Positions 21,826-31,421 are shown, counted from the stretch's first letter. The stretch: 64,000 nucleotides of DNA from Lunularia cruciata (GCA_948567375.1 OX419759.1:13794744-13858743), one strand, 5' to 3'. Numbers and translations are program-made. The notes: a model not told the origin generated them from the letters alone.

Positions 21826-22504
21826 AACAATCAGTTGAGAGGTTGCCTTTTGGGCTCTTTGTGCATTATTCTTCTTCCTTCCCTTGCTTCTCTGCTTCCT
21901 TATTGAGCTAGTAAGGCTGCAAGGTACATTTATTGGCGATCTTTGTTTTCCGAAGTGGTTTCCACCTCCTCCTCTTCAATGTGCCTCTCCATGTTGTTCA
22001 AAGATCGCCTGTACAAAGGCCAAGGGCCTCTAGGGAAACGAGTGCGACAATTGGTAGATATGTACCCAATACGGCCACAATTGTAACAACAGCGTTGTTC
22101 TCCTCGAGTCCCTTCTCCTCGTGGGACTCCATCTATTTGTTCTTCTACCCGTCCCCCCTCTCCTTGAAGTGGTCGTGCTCTTCGATCCCGGAATCGAAGG
22201 TTGCCCAATTCCATCAGTATTGGTCCGCCCATGTGTGGCATTTCTGCACGATAATGTTGAGGTGGAACTACTCCTTCACCTCCACCCAATGCTCTTGCTA
22301 TTCTCTACGCACAAGCAATGGCTTCAAATACCGTGCGAGGGTTTTGCACCATGACTTCTTGGCGAATCCACTCTTTCAACCCTCGTTTGAAATTGTTGAG
22401 AGCCTCTGCTGGACTCATGTCGGTAATTGCGACTTGTAGATCCAAAAACGCATCCACATACTCTTGTACGCTATTCTTCTGTCTCAATCCTTATAGTCGG
22501 GTTC
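21826..22504 (-). pseudogene. gag C-terminal part of M1 (after the P-young insertion)
   Basis: 22305-22487 reads QKNSVQEYVDAFLDLQVAI, the end of the retrotransposon gag domain. 21930-22289 holds the basic region and a zinc knuckle CYNCGRIGYISTNC in which the knuckle His is Tyr (one C-to-T change). Stops interrupt between these blocks (near 22288-22304 and 22490). P-young splits gag at 22504/30302. Confidence 0.8.
22501..22504. repeat. Target-site duplication of P-young, left copy (GTTC)
   Basis: GTTC occurs immediately before the LTR and at 30302-30305 immediately after the other LTR. The next bases outside differ (G and A), so the duplication is 4 bp. Confidence 0.75.
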
Positions 22505-23183
22505 TGTAACACCCATTTGTGCATGTGTGTGGTATTGTGATATTTAGCTTGGTATTACAAGTACTTAAGAGATATTATTTATATAGAGATAAAGGATGGT
22601 TCTATATTAGTCATGGTTAGCTAAAGTTAGTCATAGCTAAGATAGATGGGACCTTACTTTAGAGGAAGTAGAAAAGATGAGCACCACTATTTTGGATTTT
22701 AGTGTGTTGACTTGGTATTATTCCTAGGTGTTTGGCTTTGGGGAAAGAGTTGAGAACTCTTGGGCCCGCAAGCCTTTTTGTTTTGGATTCTTCTTTAGTC
22801 CAAGGATAGCCCATGTGAAGGAATCCTTGCTTTAGTGGTTGGGTCAAGATAAGGGGAATATGCCCATGTGAATGGATATTCCTTTCTACTTTTTGACTTT
22901 ACTTGACTTTTAGTCTAGTAACTTGAGTTACTACGGTAATTAGTAACTTTGGTACGTAACTATCTCACAAGTATATAAACAAGGTGTGAGGAGGTACTCA
23001 TCATCCTTTCATTTGCAACTATCTCTCTCTCATTGAGTCCTCTAGTGAGCAATGTCTTGAGTCTTGGAGTGTTAGCCTTGGAGGAGTATGATGGAGTTGG
23101 GGTTCCTTGCCTTCTTAGTCCATGGTGCGCTACCATAATAGCCATCAGAGGTTCATCCTGAGTGAGAGACAGGCCGGCTCACA
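22505..23183 (+). repeat. 5' LTR of P-young (679 bp)
   Basis: TGTAAC…CTCACA, identical to 29623-30301. A TATATAAA box at 22972-22979 would start transcripts near 23005, leaving a U3 of about 500 bases and a short R-U5. Motifs ACTTGACTTT and repeated TTGACTT near 22890-22910 resemble W-box cores (TTGAC), but no function is shown. Confidence 0.95.
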
Positions 23184-23187
23184 TTTT

Positions 23188-23205
23188 TGGTTCCGTTGCC
23201 GGGAC
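23188..23205 (+). other. Primer binding site of P-young (Asp-tRNA-like)
   Basis: TGGTTCCGTTGCCGGGAC, four bases after the LTR. It resembles the complement of the 3' end of plant tRNA-Asp (as used by Athila/Tat elements), with mismatches at the fourth, fifth and last bases. Another tRNA with a better match in this species is possible. Confidence 0.7.
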
Positions 23206-23224
23206 CTCTCTAGAAGGCAAGATA

Positions 23225-23395
23225 ATGTTCCGCGTCCAATTCTACATTAGGCAGAAGGAGGCTATGAGAGCTCACTTGGAGAGAACATTAGGAGAGGAGA
23301 GGGCTGAACTTATGTTAGAGAACCAAGATCCATTTGTATACCCTGTAGTTCATTATGATGTCTTTGAGGTGATTTTGTACATCTTGTATACATGA
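23225..23395 (+). CDS. Small leader ORF of P-young (56 aa)
   Basis: ATG 20 bases after the primer site, stop TGA, then about 650 bases to the next frame. It starts MFRVQFYIRQKEAM, has GEERAELMLENQDPF in the middle, and ends VYPVVHYD…VILYILYT. The end is shared with the leader ORFs of M1 (31060-31281) and H3 (37461-37643): an F-x-[VI]-[QK] start, a central Gly, P-x-x-x-PVV-x-Y, and a final [IL]Y[IV]L. It is neither a knuckle nor a normal gag start. It has a hydrophobic C-terminus and no signal peptide. It may be a small protein with a shared job in the element's cycle, or a conserved upstream ORF acting on translation. Confidence 0.65.
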   Translation: MFRVQFYIRQKEAMRAHLERTLGEERAELMLENQDPFVYPVVHYDVFEVILYILYT

Positions 23396-24043
23396 GAGGA
23401 ATTGGAGAGATTGTGTGAGGTGGATTGCAGATTTTGGGGATTAAGGTGATTTTGGGCAAAATCTCAAGTTTGAGATCTGGACTTGAGATTTCTACACATG
23501 ATAGCTTGGGTTATCTTTCAGTTAGCACACTTGAAATTATTGAGAGAGCTTCTATGCGCACTGGGCTAGAATTTTTGAAAGTTGATAGGGCAAAGTGCTC
23601 CCGCAACTGCATGCTCTCTGGAAAATTGTACAGAGTCTGCCATTTCTTCAATGTTTAGTGAATTGTCCTGAAAATTTCCAAGAAAATTCAGTGCATTGTA
23701 TCCTACCTGGTGCCACAAAAATTAGAGAGAGATCATTTTTTCGCAGTGCGTTATGAGTTTTTGAAGTGAGGGGGGTGGTTTTCAGACCAAATCTGAAATA
23801 TGGGTGCTGAATAGAAAGGTGTCTAGGCCAAATGGCTCGATGAAAAGATCTAAAATTTTGCAGGGAGGGACACCCTGGAGTTGTGATCAAGTGTGCAAAA
23901 TTTCAGAGGACTGTGACATATTAGTTGGGAGATTTGAGTGACATTGTGAGGAAGGGTCAATTCTGCAGAGTGGAGATCTCATGCATGAGAAGTTTGAGAT
24001 CAACAAAAAGCATGTTTGAGTGTTTAGATTCATCTTGGGGAAC

Positions 24044-24517
24044 ATGGAGAGTCATCAAGAGTGGAAATTGAGATTATGCAAGGTTCCCCAAGGGTTTGAG
24101 GTGATTGTAGGGGTGGATTTGAGGAAAAGAGAGTTTACAATAGAATTTGAAGAGAGTGTTGAGAGGATCCAAAAACCTACACCACTTGGAGGAAAGAGTG
24201 AGTCTAAGTGCTTTCTATGTGGAGAGAAGGGACATAAGGCAAGTTCATGTCCATTGACCTTTGAGAGCAAGAGATTGAGGGAAAGGAGAGGCTTACTTGA
24301 CTTGGGTTTGCATGTTGGACCTTCTTCACCAAGATTGGGAGGGAGAAGATCTAAGACCAAGGAGTTGTGTGAGGTTTGTGGAGTTGAAGGACTTCCAAAA
24401 GGACATGAGTGTAGTGGAGTAAAAGCACTTTTGGAAACTTTGGTGAAGGATCTTGGAGAGAGTCTTAGTACAGCTACAGAAATACTACCACCTTCATCAG
24501 CTAATTCTCAAGATTAG
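24044..24517 (+). CDS. Zinc-knuckle ORF of P-young (157 aa)
   Basis: I place the start at the ATG at 24044 because the old copy has ATG at the same codon; a GTG further up extends the frame but is not a plant start. It starts MESHQEWKLRL, with basic and acidic stretches, then a C-x2-C-x4-H-x4-C knuckle CFLCGEKGHKASSC (about residues 57-70) and a second cluster CEVCGVEGLPKGHEC (C-x2-C-x8-H-x-C) near 113-127. A helical C-terminus follows, ending SSANSQD. It lies upstream of gag-pol and in a separate frame. The P family therefore encodes two knuckle proteins. Nucleic-acid binding is likely; its role is unknown. Confidence 0.75.
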   Translation: MESHQEWKLRLCKVPQGFEVIVGVDLRKREFTIEFEESVERIQKPTPLGGKSESKCFLCGEKGHKASSCPLTFESKRLRERRGLLDLGLHVGPSSPRLGGRRSKTKELCEVCGVEGLPKGHECSGVKALLETLVKDLGESLSTATEILPPSSANSQD

Positions 24518-24747
24518 TGATGGAGATAATCTTTCAACTTATGGATAAACTATCCATGAGAGTTAGATTAATATGCACTCTAGGATTTGATGTTGCTATA
24601 GAAATCTTGGAGCAACCTGAACCATTTGTGTTCCCTAGAGTGGATTATTCTCAGATGGTGTTAGTCATGTATATACTCTATTAGTAATAGAGTGAGAGAA
24701 AAAAAAAAAAAAAATTTGAGAGAAAAGAAAGATAGTGAGGGGTTAAG

Positions 24748-27700
24748 ATGGGGAAACTTCCGGTTTTCTTTGGCAAGGATGGAGAAGATGTGGAGGCCTT
24801 TGTGAGAGACTTCAAGAGAGCTTGCATAGGAAACAATGAGAGGAGGAAGAATGAGTGGGCCTCATTATTACCAGATTTCTTTGAGGATGCAGCACTTACA
24901 TGGTATGAGTCAGAATACCAAAAGAGAGAGAGGAGAGAGGGGGAAGAGGAGTCTTGGGAGACTTTGACTTCAGCACTCATTGAGAACTTTCTTCCTGATG
25001 AGAGTTATGAGAGATTGATGAGTGAGGTTACATTTCTCAAGCAAGGAGATGGAGAGAAAGTGAGAGTCTATGTGGAAAGAGTGGAAAAATTGGAGTCCAG
25101 ATTTCGCATAGTGTTGAGGAAGGGTGGGGATGATGTGGAGACTACAATGATTGGCATAGGGGCCATGCTCACCAAGAATTTTGTGGGAGGATTGAGACCA
25201 CAAATTAGAAGCAAGGTGAGATATGAGAAACCTTCTTCCAAGGTTGAAGCTATCAAGATCGCAATTCGTATGGAGGAGAGTTTGGAAGGGGATGAAAGTG
25301 ATTTGGTGGTGAAGGAGGTTGTGCATCCTCCTCAAGGCTACAAGTATGGTGGAACTTTTGATACTTTGGTGACAAGGGTTGCACCACAAGTAGTAGTTGC
25401 TCCAGTTCTTGCACCTCCACCAAAAGATCCACTCCAAACCATCACAGAACAACTTGCGGATCTCAAGATCAATGTGGTGCAATTATGGGAGAAGAGAGAG
25501 GTGGATCAGAATGTAGGGAGAGGGCCTAGGAGTTATGGAAACCATCCATATAGAGGAGGCCAACCAGCCAACAATTTCAATGATAGAAATTGTTTTGGTT
25601 GTGGGGGAAGAGGCCATATCCAAAGGAATTGCCCAAATTCCACTTACCATGGAGGAAGGGGTTATGAGGGAGCCAATAGAGGGAAAGAGGGAGGTAGTGA
25701 AACCCAAGTGGCTCCTAATCCCAACAAAGATCAGGGGATAGCATCCATAGATGTAATTGAGAGCAAGTATGAGAAGGGAGAGTGCTCAAACTCCAAGGGT
25801 CCTAATTTGGAGCTTTTGGCACAAGAGAAGAAGAGAGCTCGTTTTGCAGAGGATGTTCACTCTTCTCAAGGATTTACTTCAAGCAAGGATACTCCTATGT
25901 CTACTAGGAGCACTCGCACCTCAACACCATCAACAACAAAGACTCCAAGGAAGAAGTTGGGGATGGAGGACTTCTTGATCTCCAAGCAACAATGGAACTA
26001 CAATGTGTTGGAGGATGTTGGTAGTCACAAGGCTAACATCACAGTGGGCCAATTAATTGCTTTGAACCCTACCTTGAGAAAGGAGCTTAGAGGTGGTTTG
26101 AGTTCTACAAGGAGCAAGAAGAAGAAGAAGGCAAAAGTTCCAATATCAATGGGGGTGGTGGATGCCAAGCCAGCACCATGGGAAGCTTGTGAATATGCCT
26201 CCAAGATTGATGTGAGAGTGAATGGTCACAACATCAAGGATGCATTGGTTGATGGAGGATCAGCAGTGAATGCCATGTCAGAAAGGTTGATGAAGAAGTT
26301 GGGTATGATACCCTCAAGAGCTTCAACATTTGTGGTGAGCATGGCAAACAAGCAACAAGTTCGACCAGTAGGAGTGATGGATAAGGTGGTAGTTTCAGTT
26401 ATGGGAGTTCAAAATCTCATGACTTTCCAAGTCTTGAAGGATTCAAGCTATGACTTACTTCTTGGGAGGCCATGGTTGAGAGCAGCACGCACAACTGATC
26501 GATGGCACAAAGGGTACTTAAGGATTGGGCCATCAAACCATAGAGTCACTGTTCCTGTGACTAACACCACCAACACCTCACATTCAGATACCCCATCTTC
26601 TGATTATTGGGAATCAGATTCTGAAGGAGGAGCTTCAAGTGTGGACACAAGCATGGAAGAGGAGACTTCCACGGAGGAGGATGAATCTGAATCTGATTCA
26701 GATGTGTATCCTTTATGTGCTATGGATTTTGCACCTAAGCCAGAGGTTTTGAAGGACCCAGATAAATCACCATTGACACTTGAGGAGGTAGAGAGAAGGT
26801 TATCTACCCTCAAGTATGGCCCAAATGTTACCAAGGAGGAGAAGGTGAGATTTGAGGAGATTTTCCGCAAGTTCATCCATGTGTTTGCTTTTAGTTACAA
26901 GGATTTGAAGGAAGTCACCTTGGAGGAGCACAAGATAGAGGTGGAGTCACATGCAAGACCAATCCGCCAAAAGCAACGTCGCATTAGCCCACCAATATCT
27001 TTGGTTGTGAAGGAGGAGATTGATAAGCTCAAGGAGGCTGGATTTATCTTTGAGGTGGAGAATTCAGAATGGGTGTCTCCAATTGTCATTGTGAAGAAAA
27101 AGAATGGCAAGCTTTGGGTATGTGTGGATTACAAGAAGCTCAATGCTGTTACAAAGAAGGACTACTACCCATTGCCATTCATTGATGAGATCTTGGAGGA
27201 GGTTGCAGGTCATGAGAGGTACAGTTTTGGAGATGGTTATAGTGGATATAACCAAATAAAGATTGCACCAGAGCATCAACAACTCACCACATTCACCACA
27301 CCTTGGGGAACTTACGCTTTCAAGGTCATGCCTTTTGGGCTTTGCAATGCTCCAGCCACATTCCAACGGTTCATGAACAAGGTATTTGAACCTTTCATTG
27401 GGAAATTTGTGAGAGATTTCATTGATGACTTTTGTGTCTATGGGAGCAAGGAGGAGCACTTTGAGCACCTAATCAAAGTCTTGCAACGCTTGGATGAGGC
27501 AAATGCATCACTCAACCCAGAGAAGTGCATTTTTGGATGTGAAGAAGGTCTACTTTTGGGGCACATCATCTCCAAGGATAGAATAGCAGTTGATCCTGAG
27601 AAGGTGAGGAAAATCTCAGACCTTCCATTCCCTTCAAGCTTGACAAAGTTACGCCAATTCTTGGGAATGGTTGGGTACTATAGGAGGTTCATCTTCTCAT

Positions 27701-29574
27701 TTTCCAACAAGGCTTATGCATTGACCATCTACATGAAGAAGGGTGTAGATTACATGGTGATTTTGGAAGACAAGGAGGCTCTCAAAGCTTTTGAGGAGCT
27801 CAAGCAATCCCTTGTTGTAGCTCCAATTCTTGCTAAACCTGATTGGAGTAAGCCTTTCATCCTCTACACTGATGCTTCTAATGTAGCTATAGGATGCACT
27901 CTTAGTCAATTAGACCAAGATGGGCATGATCATCCAATAGCTTATGCTAGTAGGCAGATGGTTTCAACAGAGAAGAACTACTCTGTCATAGAGAGAGAAG
28001 GGTTGGCAGTGATCTTTGGTCTCAAGAAGTTCAGACACTACTTGATTGGAGGGAAAGCCACAATTGTCACGGATCACAAGGCTTTGAAGTACATCTTCAA
28101 CAAGCCTAATGTTGAAGGGAGACTAGCAAGGTGGATGATACTCTTGTCTGAGTATGACTACACAATTGAGGATAGGCCAGGAAAGAAACATGCAAATGCT
28201 GATTTGTTATCTAGAGCCTATGATCATGATGGAGATGAGCCAGTAGATGATTCCTTCCCGGATGAGGAGCTCATGACAATCTCATTCACTCAAGAGATTC
28301 CAATGGAGTACAAGGAGATTGTGGATTTTGTGACAAGAGGTAACTATCCAGAAGGGATGCATGCTAGGGAGAGGAAGGCCCTTGCAGCAAGATCTAGACC
28401 TTACACAATGGTGGAGGATATTCTTTTTCACCAAGGAGCAGATGGTCTACTTCGAAGAGCAGTGGGTAAGGAAGAGTCTATCCTACTCATAAAGGAGTTT
28501 CATGAAGGTTTAGTATGTGGAGGACACTTTGCAGGAAAGGTGACTGCTTTCAAGATTCTAGATGCATGTTACCATTGGAGAGGGATTTTCAAGGATTGTC
28601 TTGATTATTGCAAAACTTGTCATGTTTGTCAAGCTTTTGCTAGAAAGTCTACATCCACTCCACCACTTAGATCAATTCCATTGCTAGGACCTTTTGAGAA
28701 GTGGGGAATTGATTTTGTAGGACCTCTCAATAGAACCCCAAGGAACAATCGGTACATTGTGGTAGTTACTGATTACCTTACCAAGTGGGTTGAGGCTAGA
28801 CCATTGAGGGACAAGAATGAAGATGAAGTGGGTAGATTTCTTTATGAACGCATTATCACTAGGTTTGGATGCCCTTTGGAGTTGGTTTCTGATAGAGGAG
28901 GAGAGTTTACAGGAAGCATTACTACAGCCATGCTACGACATTTCTCTATCACACATAGAGTAACTACATCCTATAAGCCAAATTCCAATGGCTTGGCAGA
29001 GAGAATCAATCAGACCTTGTGCATGATGTTGGCCAAAGATGCAGAAATGGAGGGGGCTAAACATCATTGGGACAAGAGGATTCATGCAGTTTTATGGGAG
29101 TATAGGACAACCATGAAGACTTCCACTGGATATTCTCCATTCCAATTGGTGTATGGTATTGAGTCTACCTTACCTATTCACTTTGATCTTCCTACCTTCC
29201 AAAGCATTCATAGGAGATTGAAGAAAGCACAAGGAAGTGATGCATGGAAGTCAAGGAAGGATCAACTCATGGAGTTGGAAGAGGCAAGAGCAGTTGCTAT
29301 GGTTCGAGTGGAGCAAGCCCAAAGGAAACAAAAGGAGAGCTATGACAAGAGGCAAGGCAAGAAGAAGGTGGAGCCTTTCAAAGAAGGTGATTGGGTAATG
29401 TTGTTTGATTCCATTCGATTCAAGAGAGTGCAAAAGAAGTTTTTGCCTAAGTACTTTGGACCTTTCATAGTAGAGAAGGTGTGGGGCAATTACACCTATG
29501 ATCTCAAGGAGTTGGGAGGAAGACAGTTTGATAGGATTAACCATGATAAGTTGAAGATGTACCATAGAAGGTAG
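24748..29574 (+). CDS. gag-pol: gag-pol polyprotein of P-young (1608 aa)
   Basis: One uninterrupted frame. Approximate residues: gag domain 10-200; knuckle CFGCGGRGHIQRNC 282; protease active site VDGGSAVNAMS about 500 (DGG in place of DSG/DTG) with DLLLGRPWL about 570; RT 690-990 with WVCVDYKKLN, MPFGLCNAPATFQ and catalytic FIDDF about 891; RNase H 1035-1150 (YTDASNVAIG, TDHKALKY); integrase zinc domain HEGLVCGGH…CKTCHVC about 1251-1294; core IDFVGPL, SDRGGEF, NGLAERINQT giving D, D, E; C-terminal module with YFGPFIVEKV. No chromodomain. All catalytic residues look present. ATG follows a poly-A tract and TTAAG. Confidence 0.95.
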   Translation: MGKLPVFFGKDGEDVEAFVRDFKRACIGNNERRKNEWASLLPDFFEDAALTWYESEYQKRERREGEEESWETLTSALIENFLPDESYERLMSEVTFLKQGDGEKVRVYVERVEKLESRFRIVLRKGGDDVETTMIGIGAMLTKNFVGGLRPQIRSKVRYEKPSSKVEAIKIAIRMEESLEGDESDLVVKEVVHPPQGYKYGGTFDTLVTRVAPQVVVAPVLAPPPKDPLQTITEQLADLKINVVQLWEKREVDQNVGRGPRSYGNHPYRGGQPANNFNDRNCFGCGGRGHIQRNCPNSTYHGGRGYEGANRGKEGGSETQVAPNPNKDQGIASIDVIESKYEKGECSNSKGPNLELLAQEKKRARFAEDVHSSQGFTSSKDTPMSTRSTRTSTPSTTKTPRKKLGMEDFLISKQQWNYNVLEDVGSHKANITVGQLIALNPTLRKELRGGLSSTRSKKKKKAKVPISMGVVDAKPAPWEACEYASKIDVRVNGHNIKDALVDGGSAVNAMSERLMKKLGMIPSRASTFVVSMANKQQVRPVGVMDKVVVSVMGVQNLMTFQVLKDSSYDLLLGRPWLRAARTTDRWHKGYLRIGPSNHRVTVPVTNTTNTSHSDTPSSDYWESDSEGGASSVDTSMEEETSTEEDESESDSDVYPLCAMDFAPKPEVLKDPDKSPLTLEEVERRLSTLKYGPNVTKEEKVRFEEIFRKFIHVFAFSYKDLKEVTLEEHKIEVESHARPIRQKQRRISPPISLVVKEEIDKLKEAGFIFEVENSEWVSPIVIVKKKNGKLWVCVDYKKLNAVTKKDYYPLPFIDEILEEVAGHERYSFGDGYSGYNQIKIAPEHQQLTTFTTPWGTYAFKVMPFGLCNAPATFQRFMNKVFEPFIGKFVRDFIDDFCVYGSKEEHFEHLIKVLQRLDEANASLNPEKCIFGCEEGLLLGHIISKDRIAVDPEKVRKISDLPFPSSLTKLRQFLGMVGYYRRFIFSFSNKAYALTIYMKKGVDYMVILEDKEALKAFEELKQSLVVAPILAKPDWSKPFILYTDASNVAIGCTLSQLDQDGHDHPIAYASRQMVSTEKNYSVIEREGLAVIFGLKKFRHYLIGGKATIVTDHKALKYIFNKPNVEGRLARWMILLSEYDYTIEDRPGKKHANADLLSRAYDHDGDEPVDDSFPDEELMTISFTQEIPMEYKEIVDFVTRGNYPEGMHARERKALAARSRPYTMVEDILFHQGADGLLRRAVGKEESILLIKEFHEGLVCGGHFAGKVTAFKILDACYHWRGIFKDCLDYCKTCHVCQAFARKSTSTPPLRSIPLLGPFEKWGIDFVGPLNRTPRNNRYIVVVTDYLTKWVEARPLRDKNEDEVGRFLYERIITRFGCPLELVSDRGGEFTGSITTAMLRHFSITHRVTTSYKPNSNGLAERINQTLCMMLAKDAEMEGAKHHWDKRIHAVLWEYRTTMKTSTGYSPFQLVYGIESTLPIHFDLPTFQSIHRRLKKAQGSDAWKSRKDQLMELEEARAVAMVRVEQAQRKQKESYDKRQGKKKVEPFKEGDWVMLFDSIRFKRVQKKFLPKYFGPFIVEKVWGNYTYDLKELGGRQFDRINHDKLKMYHRR

Positions 29575-29613
29575 AGAGACCTTCACTTTGAGAACAAAGT
29601 GAAAACTTAGTCC

Positions 29614-29622
29614 GGGGGTAAA
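29614..29622 (+). other. Polypurine tract of P-young
   Basis: GGGGGTAAA lies directly before the 3' LTR. The same tract precedes the LTRs at 465 and 33615. Confidence 0.7.
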
Positions 29623-30301
29623 TGTAACACCCATTTGTGCATGTGTGTGGTATTGTGATATTTAGCTTGGTATTACAAGTACTTAAGAGATATTATTTAT
29701 ATAGAGATAAAGGATGGTTCTATATTAGTCATGGTTAGCTAAAGTTAGTCATAGCTAAGATAGATGGGACCTTACTTTAGAGGAAGTAGAAAAGATGAGC
29801 ACCACTATTTTGGATTTTAGTGTGTTGACTTGGTATTATTCCTAGGTGTTTGGCTTTGGGGAAAGAGTTGAGAACTCTTGGGCCCGCAAGCCTTTTTGTT
29901 TTGGATTCTTCTTTAGTCCAAGGATAGCCCATGTGAAGGAATCCTTGCTTTAGTGGTTGGGTCAAGATAAGGGGAATATGCCCATGTGAATGGATATTCC
30001 TTTCTACTTTTTGACTTTACTTGACTTTTAGTCTAGTAACTTGAGTTACTACGGTAATTAGTAACTTTGGTACGTAACTATCTCACAAGTATATAAACAA
30101 GGTGTGAGGAGGTACTCATCATCCTTTCATTTGCAACTATCTCTCTCTCATTGAGTCCTCTAGTGAGCAATGTCTTGAGTCTTGGAGTGTTAGCCTTGGA
30201 GGAGTATGATGGAGTTGGGGTTCCTTGCCTTCTTAGTCCATGGTGCGCTACCATAATAGCCATCAGAGGTTCATCCTGAGTGAGAGACAGGCCGGCTCAC
30301 A
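29623..30301 (+). repeat. 3' LTR of P-young (679 bp)
   Basis: Identical to 22505-23183, so the insertion is too young for the two LTRs to have diverged. GTTC follows. Confidence 0.95.
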
Positions 30302-30837
30302 GTTCAAGCCATCTGCACAGAATCCACCGATTGGAAATTCTTCAACAATCCTTCTTGCATTGCTGTCCATGTGACCTCCCTTCTCTCTGCCAGCATGGAT
30401 CGTTCCCAAGCATCATACCATGTGAGGGCTTTATTGGTCAAGTACCCACATGCAAACACGCCTGCAGCATGCTCAGTGATCTCTGTTGAGAACAATCGGA
30501 AATATAGATTCATTTTCGAGATCCAATTTTCCACTACTCCCATCGTACGCTGCCTCTTGTAAGGCTCGATGTTGCAGGTCTTCTTCATCCGGAGTAGCAA
30601 TGTGGCTTCACCATTGATAGGGTTTGTAGGCACGGGTGCCTCTCCAAGCACTTCAGTTGCAGGTACAGGGTTTTGAGGTGGCTCTTCTTCTTGCATGGCT
30701 TGATCGTTCCTCAGGATCTGCACTTGACTTTGTAATGTCTTCATGGTCATCTTAATCTCTTGAAATTCATTCAACATCCCTTGCATTCCTTGCACCAGCT
30801 CTTGCAATTGCGGATCCATGGTTCCTGCAACATCCAA
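30302..30837 (-). pseudogene. gag N-terminal part of M1
   Basis: The minus-strand frame starts at 30837 with MDVAGTMDPQLQELVQGMQ, a helical leader, then a Pro-rich spacer. The gag domain follows (VENWISKMNLYFRLFS, ALTWYDAWERSML) to the P-young insertion. The last codons before the insertion end MA-TGA, where the continuation in relatives suggests Arg (CGA), so a C-to-T change created the stop. It continues at 22504. Confidence 0.85.
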
Positions 30838-31059
30838 TTGCTAATGTCTACTTCAATACAAAGTCAATATAATCACTCTGGAAGGTGCACAAACTATTGG
30901 AACTACCATTGGGACCTCAGAAGCTATCACTCGTTGATAATACTCCTCACCAAAATTCCTAACCACAAATCTCTAAACATCACTTTCGGCCTCACTACAT
31001 AACGGATTTCTACTTGAGTGTTGAAAGGGAGAGGATTTGGGACATTCATATCCATTTTA

Positions 31060-31281
31060 TCATAATAGAATGTAGATCGTCAAATCCCACTCTCTGTCAT
31101 ATATCACCACAGGTAGAATCACCGGGTTTGGTGAGTTCATCACTCTGTCCATGAATTCCGCACCAAAGTGATAAACTAGCGATACCCTCATCTGCTCACG
31201 CTGGATGTACATAACCTTGATGTGGAATGGGTTTGAGAATGGAAAGCTAGGTGCGGGAAATTGTCCCCCCGATGCATCCAT
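31060..31281 (-). CDS. Small leader ORF of M1 (73 aa)
   Basis: The ATG at 31281 lies 128 bases after the primer site, and the stop is about 220 bases before gag. The first 18 residues (MDASGGQFPAPSFPFSNP) are specific to M1. From FHIKVMYIQREQM onward it aligns with the P-family and H3 leader ORFs, ending NPVILPVVIYDREWDLTIYI. It stays open although gag and pol of this copy have stops, but its short length makes that weak evidence alone. Function unknown. Confidence 0.65.
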   Translation of the reverse strand: MDASGGQFPAPSFPFSNPFHIKVMYIQREQMRVSLVYHFGAEFMDRVMNSPNPVILPVVIYDREWDLTIYILL

Positions 31282-31408
31282 CCCATCTGCTCTCTAAAGT
31301 CCTTCCTAAGTCTAGCGATTACTTTATGTTCTCCACCTCACATTACTCAGTTTCAGTAGTTTGTGCTATTCCAAGAGGAGTGATCCACTCTCTTGGACTA
31401 GAACACTT

Positions 31409-31420
31409 GCTCTGATACCA
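31409..31420 (-). other. Primer binding site of M1 (initiator Met tRNA)
   Basis: The complement reads TGGTATCAGAGC, the standard plant initiator-Met primer site, one base from the LTR. Confidence 0.9.
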
Positions 31421-31421
31421 T

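Larger units (their letters stand above)
22505..30301 (+). mobile_element. Intact Athila/Tat-like Ty3/gypsy retrotransposon P-young
   Basis: 7797 bp. The two 679-bp LTRs are identical base for base in my line-by-line comparison. A 4-bp target duplication, an Asp-like primer site, a polypurine tract and three open frames (56, 157 and 1608 codons) make it look autonomous and very recently inserted. The RT motif FIDDF, the Asp-type primer site and the absence of a chromodomain point to the Athila/Tat side of Ty3/gypsy. There is no extra frame between integrase and the 3' LTR. Confidence 0.95.

Noticed and set aside
22659-22847. A 62-codon antisense frame that recurs identically in several LTRs (also 619-807, 29777-29965)
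   Set aside because: It is conserved only because the whole LTR is nearly identical between young copies. The older LTRs at 12105 and 33615 do not keep it open, and codon changes show no bias.
24055-24360. Minus-strand frames of about 100 codons opposite the zinc-knuckle ORF (also 13633-13941)
   Set aside because: They are antisense to a frame with clear zinc-knuckle motifs. The antisense product has no domain and is Pro/Ser/Leu-rich as expected for a shadow.
29251-29634. 127-codon minus-strand frame opposite the integrase end (also 93-476)
   Set aside because: It is a shadow of the gag-pol frame on the other strand, with low-complexity Leu/Ser composition from the complement of Lys/Glu codons.
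31402-31421. A tRNA gene near the primer site of M1 or H3
   Set aside because: Only the 12-base complement of the tRNA 3' end is present. No cloverleaf can be formed from the flanks.
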